DNA of 64,000 nucleotides, from NCBI RefSeq assembly GCF_016862555.1, contig NZ_BONE01000003.1:161654-225653 (forward strand), read 5' to 3'. Source of the DNA: Asanoa siamensis. GTDB taxonomy: Bacteria; Actinomycetota; Actinomycetes; Mycobacteriales; Micromonosporaceae. Shown in pieces: positions 9,836 through 18,734 of the stretch. The notes under the pieces are model-generated. The model saw nothing but the letters and a program-made list of their open reading frames with translations. It was not told the origin of the DNA and did no database searches. Each line of letters opens with the position of its first letter. The first letter of the stretch is position 1. A program made the position numbers and the translations under genes.

Positions 9836-9849
9836 GTTTCACGTGAAAC
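9836..9849. promoter_or_regulatory. parS: parS site (perfect)
   Basis: Exact GTTTCACGTGAAAC. The left flank CCGATGTTTC is identical to that of the site at 9296, 540 bases away. Confidence 0.93.
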
Positions 9850-10222
9850 GAAGACGCCCTGACGACACGCCCAGTTTGCCAACAGCCCAGCACAAGCGCT
9901 CGGGCTGTGCGGGGACAGCTGCAGAAGCAGCCCTTGCCCAGGTAACAAGAGCAACGCGTTCAGAGCACACGAGCTCTTGCCAGAACGTCCGGTCTTCGCT
10001 CGACGCACGCTCCGATCGCCGCCAGCGCAGAGGCGACGCCTGAACCTGAAAGTGGTGGCGACGCCTTGGTGTAGCTATACGCCAATGCAGCCGTGTGGTT
10101 CGACGAGGTCGCCGAACATAGCGGGCTGGCGGCGCCCAACCGCAGGCGTCGGCCGTCATCCCGGCTGCACCGGGCCACGCATGCCCGAAGCGCCAAGGCT
10201 CAAAGCGGCCCGGGATGGGGCT

Positions 10223-10236
10223 GTTTCACGGGGAAC
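10223..10236 (+). promoter_or_regulatory. Degenerate parS-like site
   Basis: GTTTCACGGGGAAC keeps the left half-site intact but has two changes in the right half. It may be weakly bound by ParB or be decayed. Confidence 0.5.
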
Positions 10237-10833
10237 CAACGGATCACCCGTTTCGACCCGGTCTCGTAGTTCCACGACCGCCGTCGACGCTGGATCGACG
10301 AGGCTGCGGCCAATTGCCGAGCGGTCTACTCGAAGTTCGACCGCCAGGACTGCGCTGCTGTCGCTGTCTCGACGACCTGGCACCTTCGCCGCAGGCCGCT
10401 TCGGGCCGCTGGGCGGGGGATGAACGAAGCCGGCTACGACCGACGCGGGCACCGACCGTACCGACGCGCACCGGCGATGACCATGTACTTGCGAGGTCTC
10501 GCTTAGGCCGCCTTTCTGGGATCGCCGCGAGGGGCGGCACCGGTTAAGACGCCACGGCGGTCGCCGGTCAACCCGAGGACTGAGGACCAGGCGCTCTCGA
10601 TGAGAGCCTTGGCACGGGAGCCCGCTGTGCGATGACATGACCAAGCATCCCGCCGTCCGAGACCGGCGCTTCGCGGAACCAGATTCTCCGCCGGGCGCGG
10701 TGATCCCGAATAGCGTGGGCCAACACGGCTCCGCGAGCGACCGTGCCGCATTGCCGTTGCCCTTGTCGCAGCAACTCTCGCCTTCACAGAGGTCAGGCAC
10801 GACCCGCCGCCACCGCAGGCCGGGGGATGGGGG

Positions 10834-10847
10834 GTTTCACGGGAAAC
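10834..10847 (+). promoter_or_regulatory. Asymmetric parS variant, copy 1
   Basis: GTTTCACGGGAAAC differs from parS at one base (T to G at position 9), which breaks the palindrome. The same variant occurs three times in the same orientation in this region. Confidence 0.6.
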
Positions 10848-11027
10848 GTGAGACCGCACCGACACCGAACACCCTCGAGCACTCCGGCACCGAGACGTAC
10901 CTCATTGCCCGGTGAAACGGATCGACCAACGGCCACCGCCTCAAGCACCCGCACCGCGCCGACCACCCTCGCTACAGCCACTCCCGCCATCAGAGAAGCC
11001 GAGCACCACCCACCAGCACGGCGGAGG

Positions 11028-11041
11028 GTTTCACGGGAAAC
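11028..11041 (+). promoter_or_regulatory. Asymmetric parS variant, copy 2
   Basis: Second exact copy of GTTTCACGGGAAAC, with the following GTGAG also conserved. Confidence 0.6.
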
Positions 11042-11421
11042 GTGAGTCCACAACGACACCGAACGACCTTGAAGGCAATGGCACGAGCACTGAGCATCTG
11101 CCGCTGGCTGCACACCGCCCGCGGCGGCCATCCGGCTCGTCCGGGCGGGCGTGTTCTAGGGCTGGCTTCGCCCGTCATCCCAGCACGGACCGGAGCCGTC
11201 ATCACGGCCTCGGCCTCGCCGTCGGTCGACAGACACGCGGCCGCGGCACGCGACGACCAACGGTTCACCACCTCAAGCGCACCGACCACGTCGCCCGGCC
11301 TTTGCCACGGCGACCGTCGCCGAAGAGAACCCACGACCGTCCACCACCGCAGCAGCCCGAGGCACACCGCCACCCGCGAGCTGGTCCACACTGTCCCGGG
11401 AGGTCCGCCGCCGCCGACGAC

Positions 11422-11435
11422 GTTTCACGGGAAAC
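11422..11435 (+). promoter_or_regulatory. Asymmetric parS variant, copy 3
   Basis: Third exact copy of GTTTCACGGGAAAC, six bases before the hairpin that ends the HIT-like gene. Confidence 0.6.
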
Positions 11436-11440
11436 CAAAG

Positions 11441-11470
11441 AGCGCACCAGGCCCGAGGGCCCGGTGCGCT
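11441..11470 (-). terminator. Hairpin downstream of the HIT-like gene
   Basis: AGCGCACC / GGTGCGCT (8 bp), then one mismatch and GGCCC / GGGCC (5 bp) form a long stem 19 bases past the stop of the leftward HIT-like gene. The position fits a terminator. Confidence 0.65.
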
Positions 11471-11488
11471 CCCGAGAAAGCTGAGAAC

Positions 11489-12448
11489 CTACGGCTTCAC
11501 CGGCTGCGTAGAACCCGCAACGACCACAGGAGCCGGACCACCCTCCGACGCCGGCGCCTTGATCACAGCGACCCCAGCCCCCGACCCCGCCTCCCGAGCA
11601 CCAGCACCCGGCGCCTCAGGACGCTCGCCGCCCGCCGACTTCCCGCCACCCGCGGGGCTCTCGACCGGCGCCACCCCGACCGCGACCGGAGCAGCTACCC
11701 CGACCGCCACCTCCGCATCGCCCGCGCCCGAGCTATCAGCCGCCGCCCCGTCAGAATCCGGCACCCCCTCCGGTGCCTCGGCGATAGCCACCGACAGCGG
11801 CTCCGCCCCCACCTCGGCCGCCGCGCTCACTGCGGCCGGCGTCGACTGCGGTGTCAGGCTCGACGGCGCCTGCCACTGGATGTGCGGCGGCTCCGCGAGC
11901 GGCGTGCCGCCGAACTCCGCGAGCCACGCCGCCACCAACGCCAGGTTCTCCCGCCACACCGACTCGGCGATCGGCGGCAGGATGTCGTCCCACAGCGACA
12001 GGAACGTGCCGCGGAGCTGAAGCTGCCCGTACGGCCGCGCCAGGAACCACATGTGCAGGTGTGCCGAGCTGTCACCCCACCGGTTGACGTGCACCCGGGC
12101 CACCCCGTCAAGGGAGCGGACAGCGCGCTCGAGCCGGACCGTCATCACGCCGAGTTCGGCGGCCAGGAGGTTGGGCAGGTCGCCCAGATCCAAGTGCGAC
12201 CGGGCCTCGAGGATGAGCACCATCGGCAGGCCCGTCGGGCGTTCCATCGCGCGGACGCGCCACCGTTCGCTCACCCAGATGTACGCGTCGTCCGGGGTGT
12301 TGCAGGCAACGCAGTCGGCCGCGTCCTCGCCCTTTCGCCGGGGTTCGGCGTCGACGGGGTCGGCGAGCTTCTTGACGCGCAGATCGCCCTCGAACGGGAA
12401 CGAAGGCCACTTGGTGTATGCGGGGACCGAGTCGGCGGAGTGAGGCAC
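11489..12448 (-). CDS. HIT-like domain protein with disordered C-terminal tail
   Basis: A 319-residue protein. Residues 1-155 look like a histidine-triad/GalT-type fold: a CVAC cysteine pair at 46-49, an extended region with VLILEARSHLDLGDL, and a triad-like SAHLHMWF with H130 and H132. Residues 160-319 are Ala/Pro/Gly/Glu-rich and probably disordered. HIT proteins usually hydrolyse or transfer nucleotides, but this triad is incomplete, so activity is uncertain. It follows parB on the same strand, with a terminator-like hairpin and a parS between them. A role in chromosome segregation is not shown. Confidence 0.75.
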   Translation of the reverse strand: MPHSADSVPAYTKWPSFPFEGDLRVKKLADPVDAEPRRKGEDAADCVACNTPDDAYIWVSERWRVRAMERPTGLPMVLILEARSHLDLGDLPNLLAAELGVMTVRLERAVRSLDGVARVHVNRWGDSSAHLHMWFLARPYGQLQLRGTFLSLWDDILPPIAESVWRENLALVAAWLAEFGGTPLAEPPHIQWQAPSSLTPQSTPAAVSAAAEVGAEPLSVAIAEAPEGVPDSDGAAADSSGAGDAEVAVGVAAPVAVGVAPVESPAGGGKSAGGERPEAPGAGAREAGSGAGVAVIKAPASEGGPAPVVVAGSTQPVKP

Positions 12449-12625
12449 GAGGGTGACCCTATCGGAGGATGCGGGCCCTCGTCCTTCCCCATTTCGGGCG
12501 GTGGAGGGGTCCTCTCCACTTGTTCATCCACAGGCCAATAACGCCTCCGACACGGGATTTTGCTCTTTTGAAGGGGTGCCTGTGGACAACGCCTGTGTAA
12601 AACTTCGAGCCCCCGGTGGATCCGC

Positions 12626-12639
12626 GTTTCACGTGAAAC
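12626..12639. promoter_or_regulatory. parS: parS site (perfect), next to parB
   Basis: Exact GTTTCACGTGAAAC, immediately abutting the hairpin that follows parB. Confidence 0.94.
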
Positions 12640-12668
12640 GGCCGCGAACCCGAGAGGGGTTCGCGGCC
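12640..12668 (-). terminator. Terminator-like hairpin after parB
   Basis: Perfect 12-bp stem GGCCGCGAACCC / GGGTTCGCGGCC with a 5-base loop, 18 bases beyond the parB stop. It probably ends the rsmG-parA-parB transcript. A parS site abuts its distal side, so ParB bound there sits at the transcript end. Confidence 0.75.
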
Positions 12669-12685
12669 GTCGACGACAAACGGGC

Positions 12686-13792
12686 TCACTCCGCGGGCGG
12701 CTCCCCGTCCATCCCGATGATCCCCACGATCCGCTCCAGGTCGTCGACCGTCGCGAACTCGATTGAGATCTTGCCCTTGTTCCGGCCGAGCTCCACCTTG
12801 ACCCGCGTGTCGAAGCGGTCCGACAGCCGGTCAGCCAGATCCGTGAGCGCCGGCGCCACCGCCTTGACCCGCCGCTTCGCCGGAGTCTGCTTCGCCGGAC
12901 CGTCAGCCAGCGCGAGCGTCACCAACTCCTCGGTCGCCCGTACCGACAGACCCTCCGCCACGACCCGGTGTGCGAGCTCCTCCTGCGTCTGGGCGTCGTC
13001 CAGACCGAGCAGCGCACGCGCGTGCCCCGCCGACAACACACCAGCCGCGACCCGACGCTGTACGACCGCCGGCAGGTTGAGCAGCCGGATCGTGTTCGAG
13101 ATCTGCGGCCGACTCCGCCCGATCCGCCGGGCCAGCTCCTCATGGGTGGCGCCGAACTCGTCGAGCAGCTGCTGGTACGCGGCCGCCTCTTCCAACGGGT
13201 TCAGATTGGCCCGGTGGATGTTCTCCAGGAGAGCGTCGCGCAGCATCGCATCGTCGCGCGTGTCACGGACGATCGCCGGGATGGTCGAACGCCCGACCGC
13301 CTGAGCCGCCCGCCAACGCCGCTCGCCCATGACGAGCTCATAGCGCCCGGGCTCCTCGGTCTCGCGTACCACGATCGGCTGCAGGAAGCCGACCTCCTGG
13401 ATCGAGACCTTCAGCTCGTCGAGCGCCTCGTCGTCGAAAACCGACCGCGGCTGCCGCGCGTTGGGGACGATCGCGTCGACGGGCAACTCCGCGAAACGCG
13501 CGCCAGGAACCGGCGCCAGGTCCGGACCCGGATCACTCACCGGGGCCGGCGCGACCTCCGCGGCGGGCTCGGGCGCCACCTCCGCGGGTACGGGCGGAGG
13601 CGGCGGCGCAGGCGCCTCGGCCGGGGGAGCGGACACCTGCGCGGGCGCCGGCGGAGCACTGGCGACGGGCGGCGCCTCGACCTCGGTCTCGTCCGGCGGC
13701 GGAGCGACCGCCACAGACGACGCCGGTGCCGGAGCAGTGGGGATCAACGCCCCCAGCCCGCGCCCGAGACCGCCCCTAGGACGGTTCTTCAT
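12686..13792 (-). CDS. parB: Chromosome-partitioning protein ParB
   Basis: A 368-residue ParB, the CTP-dependent DNA clamp that loads at parS. The N-terminus starts with [11 protein letters not shown], the ParA-interacting peptide. Residues 25-95 are an Ala/Pro/Glu linker, then the CTPase domain follows with GERRWRAA and [14 protein letters not shown], a helix-turn-helix with [21 protein letters not shown] that reads parS, and a C-terminal dimerisation domain. The start overlaps the parA stop in ATGA with a GGGAGG ribosome site, so translation is coupled to parA. Confidence 0.96.
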   Translation of the reverse strand: MKNRPRGGLGRGLGALIPTAPAPASSVAVAPPPDETEVEAPPVASAPPAPAQVSAPPAEAPAPPPPPVPAEVAPEPAAEVAPAPVSDPGPDLAPVPGARFAELPVDAIVPNARQPRSVFDDEALDELKVSIQEVGFLQPIVVRETEEPGRYELVMGERRWRAAQAVGRSTIPAIVRDTRDDAMLRDALLENIHRANLNPLEEAAAYQQLLDEFGATHEELARRIGRSRPQISNTIRLLNLPAVVQRRVAAGVLSAGHARALLGLDDAQTQEELAHRVVAEGLSVRATEELVTLALADGPAKQTPAKRRVKAVAPALTDLADRLSDRFDTRVKVELGRNKGKISIEFATVDDLERIVGIIGMDGEPPAE

Positions 13793-16700
13793 GCCTTGCC
13801 TCCCTTGACGCCACGCTCAGCGATCTCCTGGGCCGCCTCGAAGTAGCTGGTGGCGCCACGCGACCCTGGATCGTAGGTCATGACCGACTGGCCATAGCTA
13901 GGCGCCTCGGAGACCCGCACGTTGCGGGGAATGACCGCGCGCAGCACCTTGTCGCCGAAGTGGTTGCGCACGTCCTGCTCCACGGCATCGGCCAAGCGGG
14001 TACGGCGGTCGTACATGGTCAGCAAGATCGTGGAGACGTCGAGCGTCGGGTTGAGGTGCTGGCGTACCAGATTGATGTTGTTGATCAGCTGGTTGAGCCC
14101 TTCCAGCGCGTAGTACTCGCACTGGATCGGGATCAGCACCTCCTGCGCGGCGACGAGCGCGTTGACCGTCAGCAGACCGAGCGACGGCGGGCAGTCGATG
14201 AAGACGTAGTCGAAGGTGGCCGGGTGCGCGGCGATGGCCCGGGACAGGCGGGACTCACGCGCGACGACGGAGACGAGTTCGATCTCCGCACCAGCAAGAT
14301 CAATCGTTGCGGGTACGCACCACAGGTTCGGGATGCCCTCGACGGCCTGGGCGACGTCGGAGAGGGGCACGTTGTCGATCAGGCAGTCGTACACGTCCGG
14401 AATGCCGGCGTGATGGGGCACGTTCAGGCCGGTCGACGCGTTGCCCTGCGGGTCGAGGTCGACCACCAGGACGCGGTTGCCGTGCAGGGCCAGCGCGACG
14501 GCCAGGTTGACGGTCGTGGTGGTCTTGCCCACGCCGCCCTTCTGGTTAGCGACGCACATGATCCGGGTGTGGTCCGGACGCGGCATGGTGATGTCGCCGC
14601 TCGGATTCAGGATCTGCACGGCGCGTAGGGCCTCCATGGCCAACGGCGGGTCGTCCTCGTCACGTGTAGGGGTTTCACGTGAAACGTACGCGTCGGTCAC
14701 CGCTTCCTCCGGGATCGCCTCGGGCGCCACGGTGGGCGTGGCAGGCCGAGGTGGTGCGGGCCGGGGCGGGGCGACGTCGACCCGATCCGAGCCGGGGGCT
14801 GGTTGCGGGCGTGGGGACGGAGCCGGGGGGCGCTCGGCCACATCGGGCCGACCCGGATATGCGACGCCGCCAGCGCTCTCCGGGCTAGAGAATGGTACGG
14901 CGAGGGGTACGCGGGGCGCTGTCCCGGGCTCGGCGGATGCGGTGTCTACCGACTCGGACTGTCCACTCGCGACTCGCGGATGAGGCAGTCCGGAGTCAGG
15001 CGCCGGCACCCGCTTACCGACCGCCCAACCATCGGGCCCGGTTTCACGTGAAACATGAGGCGCAGTCGCGCCGGGGTCGAGGTTGCCGTTGTCATGCACG
15101 GTGTCGTCCCTGTCCGCTCGGGGTGTATCGGCTTCGCCGCTCGAGGTGATCGCATCCGGCGGCGACATCGCTCCGGCCGGCCTAGCCGATGCAGTCCGCT
15201 TCTGGTCGGCCGGCGCAGGGGAGAGGCTTTCCGCCTCGCGTTCCGCACTATTGCCGCGCGGCCAGCCTACGGCCGAACTCCGTTCAAGGCCACGGCTGTT
15301 CGGCTCGTCGGTGCTTTCGATACCCGAGTTTGGAGGGACAAACACCAGGAAGCCGTCAACGAGCCGCAGGTAGCCACCCCGCCGCGGCGTCGCCACCGGC
15401 GGCCAGCCGGTACCCCCAACCGGAACCCGACGGGAACCCGACACGGCCCCGCGGCGGTTGCCGGCCTTCGTACCCTCGTCCGCGACCCCATCGTCGGCGC
15501 TCTGCGTGGGTCGGGGCGCCTTGTTGCTGGGTCGCGGCGGCCGGACGCCAGCCTCGCCAGGACCCTCATTACCGCCCTTTTGCCGCATGTCAGGCGAACC
15601 CGACCGGCCACCGCGCTGTTGTCCCGGCGCTGACCGCGCCACACCGGGCCGGCGCGCCAGCTTCTCCTCTTGCTGACCGTCGTCAGTCCGTTCCACGTAG
15701 TTAGCCGCCTTACGACCGGCCCCGCCCGATGTGTGCCGACGGTCGGACCCGCCCGGCTCACCGCCCCGCATAACCGAACCAGACACCGCAGAACCTCGAC
15801 TCGAATCGCGCGACCCTCTGCCCTTACTTGATCCACCCAGCTCACCCACGGCGGGCGCCGCGCCCTCCGCGGCACCTGCCCGCCGCTGCCGCGTTGCGCC
15901 CCGACCGCCATCCGCCCTGGCTTGCCGGCTCTGGTCCGGCGCCGGGACCGCCCCTTCGCCCTGCTGCGGACCGGATCTGTCCCTACCGGCCTTGGTCGCG
16001 CTGGCCTTGGTCGCCCTACTGGCCTTGGTCGCCCTGTCGCTGGAACGAGACGTCGCCCGCGCATCGACATTGGGCACCAGGTCAGTTGCATCGCGGTCAG
16101 GCTGCCCGCCAGGAGGGGAGCCTGCCGCAGGACGTCGGGTGGTCGGGGTCGCGCCCGCACGCCGCGGGGAGCGCTCAACTCCGCTCGTGCCGGGTACCGC
16201 GCCGTCCGCCGCAACCGCGCCAAGGGGCGTGCCAACTCCCCTCGCGCGGGGTGCTCCGCCGTCCGCGGCGATCGCTCCGCGCGGGGTGCCAACTCCGGTC
16301 GCGCGGCGTGCCGCACCGTCCGCCGCAACCGCGCCACCCGGCGTACCAGCAGCCCTCGCACGGGCTGCCGCGCCATCGGCCACAACCGCGCCGCGCGGGG
16401 CGCCGACTCCGCCGGCACGGCGTGCCGCACCGTCCGCGGCAGCCCCACCGGTTCGGGTGCCAACGGCAGCGGGCGCATCCGAGTCCGCGGGCCCGATCGC
16501 GTGGCGAGACGGCCGCTTTTGCGGCTTGTCGGTCACCAGCAACTGGTCGGCGTGATCCTGCTCCGGGGACCCGGACGTCGACCCCTCGACGTCTGCCGCG
16601 AAGCTGCGTCCCCGTCGACCACTGGTCCCGCGCTGGACCGGGGGAGCGTCGCCGCCTTGAGCGGTTGTGGGCGCCGGACGGGTTGCCGGCGCCGACGTGC

Positions 16701-17940
16701 CCTTCGTTTTCCCGCGCGCCGCCTGCTTGGCTACGCCCGCGGGCTCGACAACCTGACTCACCGCGGCCGCAGAACCGCGCCGCCGCCGGCCACCAAGCGC
16801 AGGCTCCACGGGGGCAGCGTCGTGCCTTCGAGCCGCGGCCCGTGCCTGGCGAGAGGAAGCCTTCAATGCCGAGTCAGGCGTCAGCGGCAACGGCGCGGAC
16901 TTGCTCGCAGGCGCCGCCGTCCCGACGACCTGGTCGGTGCCGCGCCGCCGCCGGCCACCAGGCGCGGGCTCCACCGGCGCAGTGTCGTCTGCTCGAGCCA
17001 CGGCCCGCACCGGCCGCGAAGAAGCCTCCGGCGCCGAGTCAGCCGCCACCCTCGACAGCCGCGACTTGCCCGCAGGCGCCGCCGTCCCGACGACCTGGTC
17101 GGTGCCGCGCCGCCGCCGCGGGCCAGATGGAGGGTCGACCGGAACAACATCACCGGCCTTAGTGGTTACCGACGCCCGCCGCGCAGGGGCTTCCGGCACA
17201 AGCGTGGCGCTCGCTTTCAATGGCGCGGCCTTGCTCGCCGAGCCCGCCGCGTCAACGACTCGAGCCGCCGCCGCAGCAGACGCGGCACCACGAGGCTTAC
17301 GCGCCGACCGAGGCGGCGATTCTGGAGAAGCCTCAGCGGTTGACCGCCGCGCTTTGGTCACCCCAGCCGCCTTGTCGACGGCAAGACCCACATCGGCAGC
17401 GTCATTCACCGCTTTGCGCCGCTGCCGACCACGACCTGCCTGCTGGGCGGGGGAACTGCCTGCGGCGTGATCCGGGCCTACCGCCGCGGATGCCGTTCGT
17501 CGGGTCCGCTCATCTGCCCCCGGGGCTCGTTTGCGCACCGTCGGCGCTTCGGCGGATCCACGCTCAGCCCCAACAGAAGCCTCCGCCGGGGCATGGCCGG
17601 CAACGGCCCCCCCGCGGCCACCGGCTGCTTGCCTACCCGACGCCGACGCGGACGACCCGTCGGCCCGCGACCGGACACTCGAGGACGAAGAGGAACCCAC
17701 CGCGGTGCCTGGGCGCTTTCGCGGCTTCGGTGCGGACGAGGACGCCTCAACGGTCACGGCGTGCTGTCCCGACTTCGAGCCCGACGAGTCAGGCGAACCC
17801 GACGCACGGCGTCCGCGTTGCGCACCCGACGAACCGGACGCCGCGGCGTCCGGCGGGTCGGAACGACGCCCTCGCACCGGGGCCGCGTCAGGCGGCGGGG
17901 AAGAGGAATCGAAACCTGACGCTGGTCCCCGCCGACCCAT
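13789..17940 (-). CDS. parA: ParA ATPase with a giant disordered N-terminal extension
   Basis: The last 303 residues (about 1081-1383) are a standard ParA/Soj with the deviant Walker [11 protein letters not shown] (about 1132-1141), [10 protein letters not shown] and the FIDCPPSLG Walker B region. It moves ParB-parS complexes on the nucleoid. The frame stays open for another 1,080 codons upstream. That part is Ala/Arg/Gly/Ser/Pro-rich, has internal repeats, and has only one obvious hydrophobic patch ([14 protein letters not shown], about 857-871). The ATG at 17940 follows directly on the rsmG stop with a GGAGGGG ribosome site, so the long form looks translated. A GTG at 14700 with GGAGG upstream would give the usual 303-residue ParA. 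Both products may exist. Two parS sites lie inside the frame and encode VSRET. Confidence 0.85.
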   Translation of the reverse strand: MGRRGPASGFDSSSPPPDAAPVRGRRSDPPDAAASGSSGAQRGRRASGSPDSSGSKSGQHAVTVEASSSAPKPRKRPGTAVGSSSSSSVRSRADGSSASASGRQAAGGRGGAVAGHAPAEASVGAERGSAEAPTVRKRAPGADERTRRTASAAVGPDHAAGSSPAQQAGRGRQRRKAVNDAADVGLAVDKAAGVTKARRSTAEASPESPPRSARKPRGAASAAAAARVVDAAGSASKAAPLKASATLVPEAPARRASVTTKAGDVVPVDPPSGPRRRRGTDQVVGTAAPAGKSRLSRVAADSAPEASSRPVRAVARADDTAPVEPAPGGRRRRGTDQVVGTAAPASKSAPLPLTPDSALKASSRQARAAARRHDAAPVEPALGGRRRRGSAAAVSQVVEPAGVAKQAARGKTKGTSAPATRPAPTTAQGGDAPPVQRGTSGRRGRSFAADVEGSTSGSPEQDHADQLLVTDKPQKRPSRHAIGPADSDAPAAVGTRTGGAAADGAARRAGGVGAPRGAVVADGAAARARAAGTPGGAVAADGAARRATGVGTPRGAIAADGGAPRARGVGTPLGAVAADGAVPGTSGVERSPRRAGATPTTRRPAAGSPPGGQPDRDATDLVPNVDARATSRSSDRATKASRATKASATKAGRDRSGPQQGEGAVPAPDQSRQARADGGRGATRQRRAGAAEGAAPAVGELGGSSKGRGSRDSSRGSAVSGSVMRGGEPGGSDRRHTSGGAGRKAANYVERTDDGQQEEKLARRPGVARSAPGQQRGGRSGSPDMRQKGGNEGPGEAGVRPPRPSNKAPRPTQSADDGVADEGTKAGNRRGAVSGSRRVPVGGTGWPPVATPRRGGYLRLVDGFLVFVPPNSGIESTDEPNSRGLERSSAVGWPRGNSAEREAESLSPAPADQKRTASARPAGAMSPPDAITSSGEADTPRADRDDTVHDNGNLDPGATAPHVSRETGPDGWAVGKRVPAPDSGLPHPRVASGQSESVDTASAEPGTAPRVPLAVPFSSPESAGGVAYPGRPDVAERPPAPSPRPQPAPGSDRVDVAPPRPAPPRPATPTVAPEAIPEEAVTDAYVSRETPTRDEDDPPLAMEALRAVQILNPSGDITMPRPDHTRIMCVANQKGGVGKTTTTVNLAVALALHGNRVLVVDLDPQGNASTGLNVPHHAGIPDVYDCLIDNVPLSDVAQAVEGIPNLWCVPATIDLAGAEIELVSVVARESRLSRAIAAHPATFDYVFIDCPPSLGLLTVNALVAAQEVLIPIQCEYYALEGLNQLINNINLVRQHLNPTLDVSTILLTMYDRRTRLADAVEQDVRNHFGDKVLRAVIPRNVRVSEAPSYGQSVMTYDPGSRGATSYFEAAQEIAERGVKGGKA
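14672..14685. promoter_or_regulatory. parS: parS site (perfect), inside the parA frame
   Basis: Exact GTTTCACGTGAAAC. In the parA reading frame it is translated as VSRET, six codons into the short ParA form. Confidence 0.94.
14698..14710 (-). promoter_or_regulatory. Internal ribosome site and GTG start for standard-length ParA
   Basis: On the minus strand GGAGGAAG (14703-14710) precedes GTG (14700-14698), giving [10 protein letters not shown] and a 303-residue ParA, the normal family length. This is the best candidate for an internal start within the long frame. Confidence 0.65.
15041..15054. promoter_or_regulatory. parS: parS site (perfect), inside the parA extension
   Basis: Exact GTTTCACGTGAAAC, again in the phase that encodes VSRET (about residue 963 of the long form). 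Confidence 0.94.
16172..16456 (-). repeat. 57-bp tandem repeats in the parA extension (19-residue units)
   Basis: About five degenerate copies of a 19-residue unit of the type [19 protein letters not shown] lie in the extension. Because the period is a multiple of three, copy number can change without breaking the frame. Confidence 0.7.
16780..17130 (-). repeat. 165-bp repeats in the parA extension (55-residue units)
   Basis: Two close copies start at 16906 and 17071, sharing a stretch of more than 40 bases that encodes [18 protein letters not shown] third, more divergent copy with GGRRRRG lies near 16785. The unit is 55 codons. Confidence 0.7.
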
Positions 17941-18669
17941 CTAACCCCTCCGCGTTCTCCCTCGACCTCGACCTCGGCTCGCGGTCCGAGGTTGTGCCGG
18001 CTCGACCACGCGTTCCCGGATGATTTCCACGACCGTCGTCGGTGGGTCGACCAGGCCGACCCCGCATTGCCGTACGACCGCCGTGGCACCACCCAGTCGA
18101 CCGATCGCGGTCTGGTGTTCCGCGATCTCGTCGGACGCCGACGCGCCCTTGAGGGCGAGCAGCCGTCCGCCGGGTGCGGTGAGGGGGAGACACCAGCCGG
18201 CGAGCCGGTCGAGCGGCGCGACCGCCCGAGCGGTGACCACGTCGGCCGGGGCAAGCTCGCCCCGGACCTCCTCAGCCCGGCCACGGACGACCGAAACCGC
18301 GTCGTCGAGGCCGAGTTGGGTCACCACTTCCGCCAGGAAGGCGGTCCGTCGTGCCAGTGGTTCGACCAGGACCACGGAGAGGTCCGGCCGCGCCACCGAA
18401 AGCACGATACCGGGCAAACCCGCCCCAGACCCCACGTCAATCACCGAAGCGCCGTACGGGATCAATTCGGTCATCGTCGCGCAGTTGAGCAGGTGGCGGT
18501 CCCAGATCCGCGGTGCCTCGCGCGGGCCGATCAAGCCGCGCACGACGCCGTCGGTCGCCAGCAGCTCGGCGTACGCGACGGCCAGCGGCAGGCGGTCGCC
18601 GAAAAGATCAACGGCCACCGGCGGGGGCGGCGGCAACTCGTCAGTCACAGGCAAGAACACTCCAGACAT
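17941..18669 (-). CDS. rsmG: 16S rRNA (guanine-N7) methyltransferase RsmG
   Basis: A 242-residue SAM-dependent methyltransferase that modifies G527 of 16S rRNA. It carries the SAM loop VIDVGSGAGLPGIVL (about residues 72-86), VEPLARRTAFL, and VVTARAVAPLDRL. The C-terminus has an Arg/Gly-rich tail. The start is placed at ATG 18669, after the khpB stop and the hairpin; GTG codons a few residues in are alternatives, and none has a strong ribosome site. Its stop directly abuts the ATG of the long parA frame, so the two are probably one transcript. Confidence 0.88.
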   Translation of the reverse strand: MSGVFLPVTDELPPPPPVAVDLFGDRLPLAVAYAELLATDGVVRGLIGPREAPRIWDRHLLNCATMTELIPYGASVIDVGSGAGLPGIVLSVARPDLSVVLVEPLARRTAFLAEVVTQLGLDDAVSVVRGRAEEVRGELAPADVVTARAVAPLDRLAGWCLPLTAPGGRLLALKGASASDEIAEHQTAIGRLGGATAVVRQCGVGLVDPPTTVVEIIRERVVEPAQPRTASRGRGRGRTRRG

Positions 18670-18673
18670 GGAA

Positions 18674-18701
18674 CGGCCCGGGCGAGTGACCGCCCGGGCC
18701 G
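18674..18701 (-). terminator. GC-rich hairpin between khpB and rsmG
   Basis: An 11-bp perfect stem (GGCCCGGGCG / CGCCCGGGCC plus a flanking C-G pair) with a 6-base loop. It lies between the khpB stop and the proposed rsmG start, without a U-tract, so it may be a partial terminator, attenuator or processing site. It may also hide or shift the rsmG ribosome site. Confidence 0.55.
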
Positions 18702-18734
18702 GAACCGCCGCGCACGAGGGCGCGGTGAAAGACA

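Larger units (their letters stand above)
10834..11066 (+). repeat. Direct repeat carrying the parS variant
   Basis: The first 39 bases from 10834 and the 39 bases from 11028 match at about 36 positions, beginning with the parS variant plus GTGAG and including CGACACCGAAC. The spacing is 194 bases. A second degenerate module (CGACCAACGG followed by a CCTCAAGC motif and an ACCGACCAC-like segment) occurs at about 10923 and again at about 11254. Confidence 0.6.
6717..11440. other. parS-bearing gene desert of about 4.7 kb
   Basis: No reading frame here has a recognisable family, a ribosome site with a sensible start, and a plausible protein composition together. Frames on both strands and in several phases are open at once and give Arg/Ser/Gly/Cys-rich shuffled translations, the usual sign of high-GC noncoding DNA. 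The stretch does hold two perfect parS sites, four degenerate parS sites, a 12-bp perfect hairpin, repeated modules and an rpmH fragment. It therefore looks like a centromere-like segment made of decayed and duplicated DNA (inference). Confidence 0.7.

Noticed and set aside
6703..15054. Interpretation of the palindromes as a CRISPR array or integrase attachment sites
   Set aside because: The spacing is irregular, no cas or integrase gene is near, and the exact sequence is the parS consensus next to parAB.
15828..17343. Two long plus-strand frames opposite the parA extension (444 and 473 codons)
   Set aside because: They are antisense to repeats that keep the parA phase; composition is Arg/Pro/Ser-rich without motifs, and the parA frame has the ribosome site.
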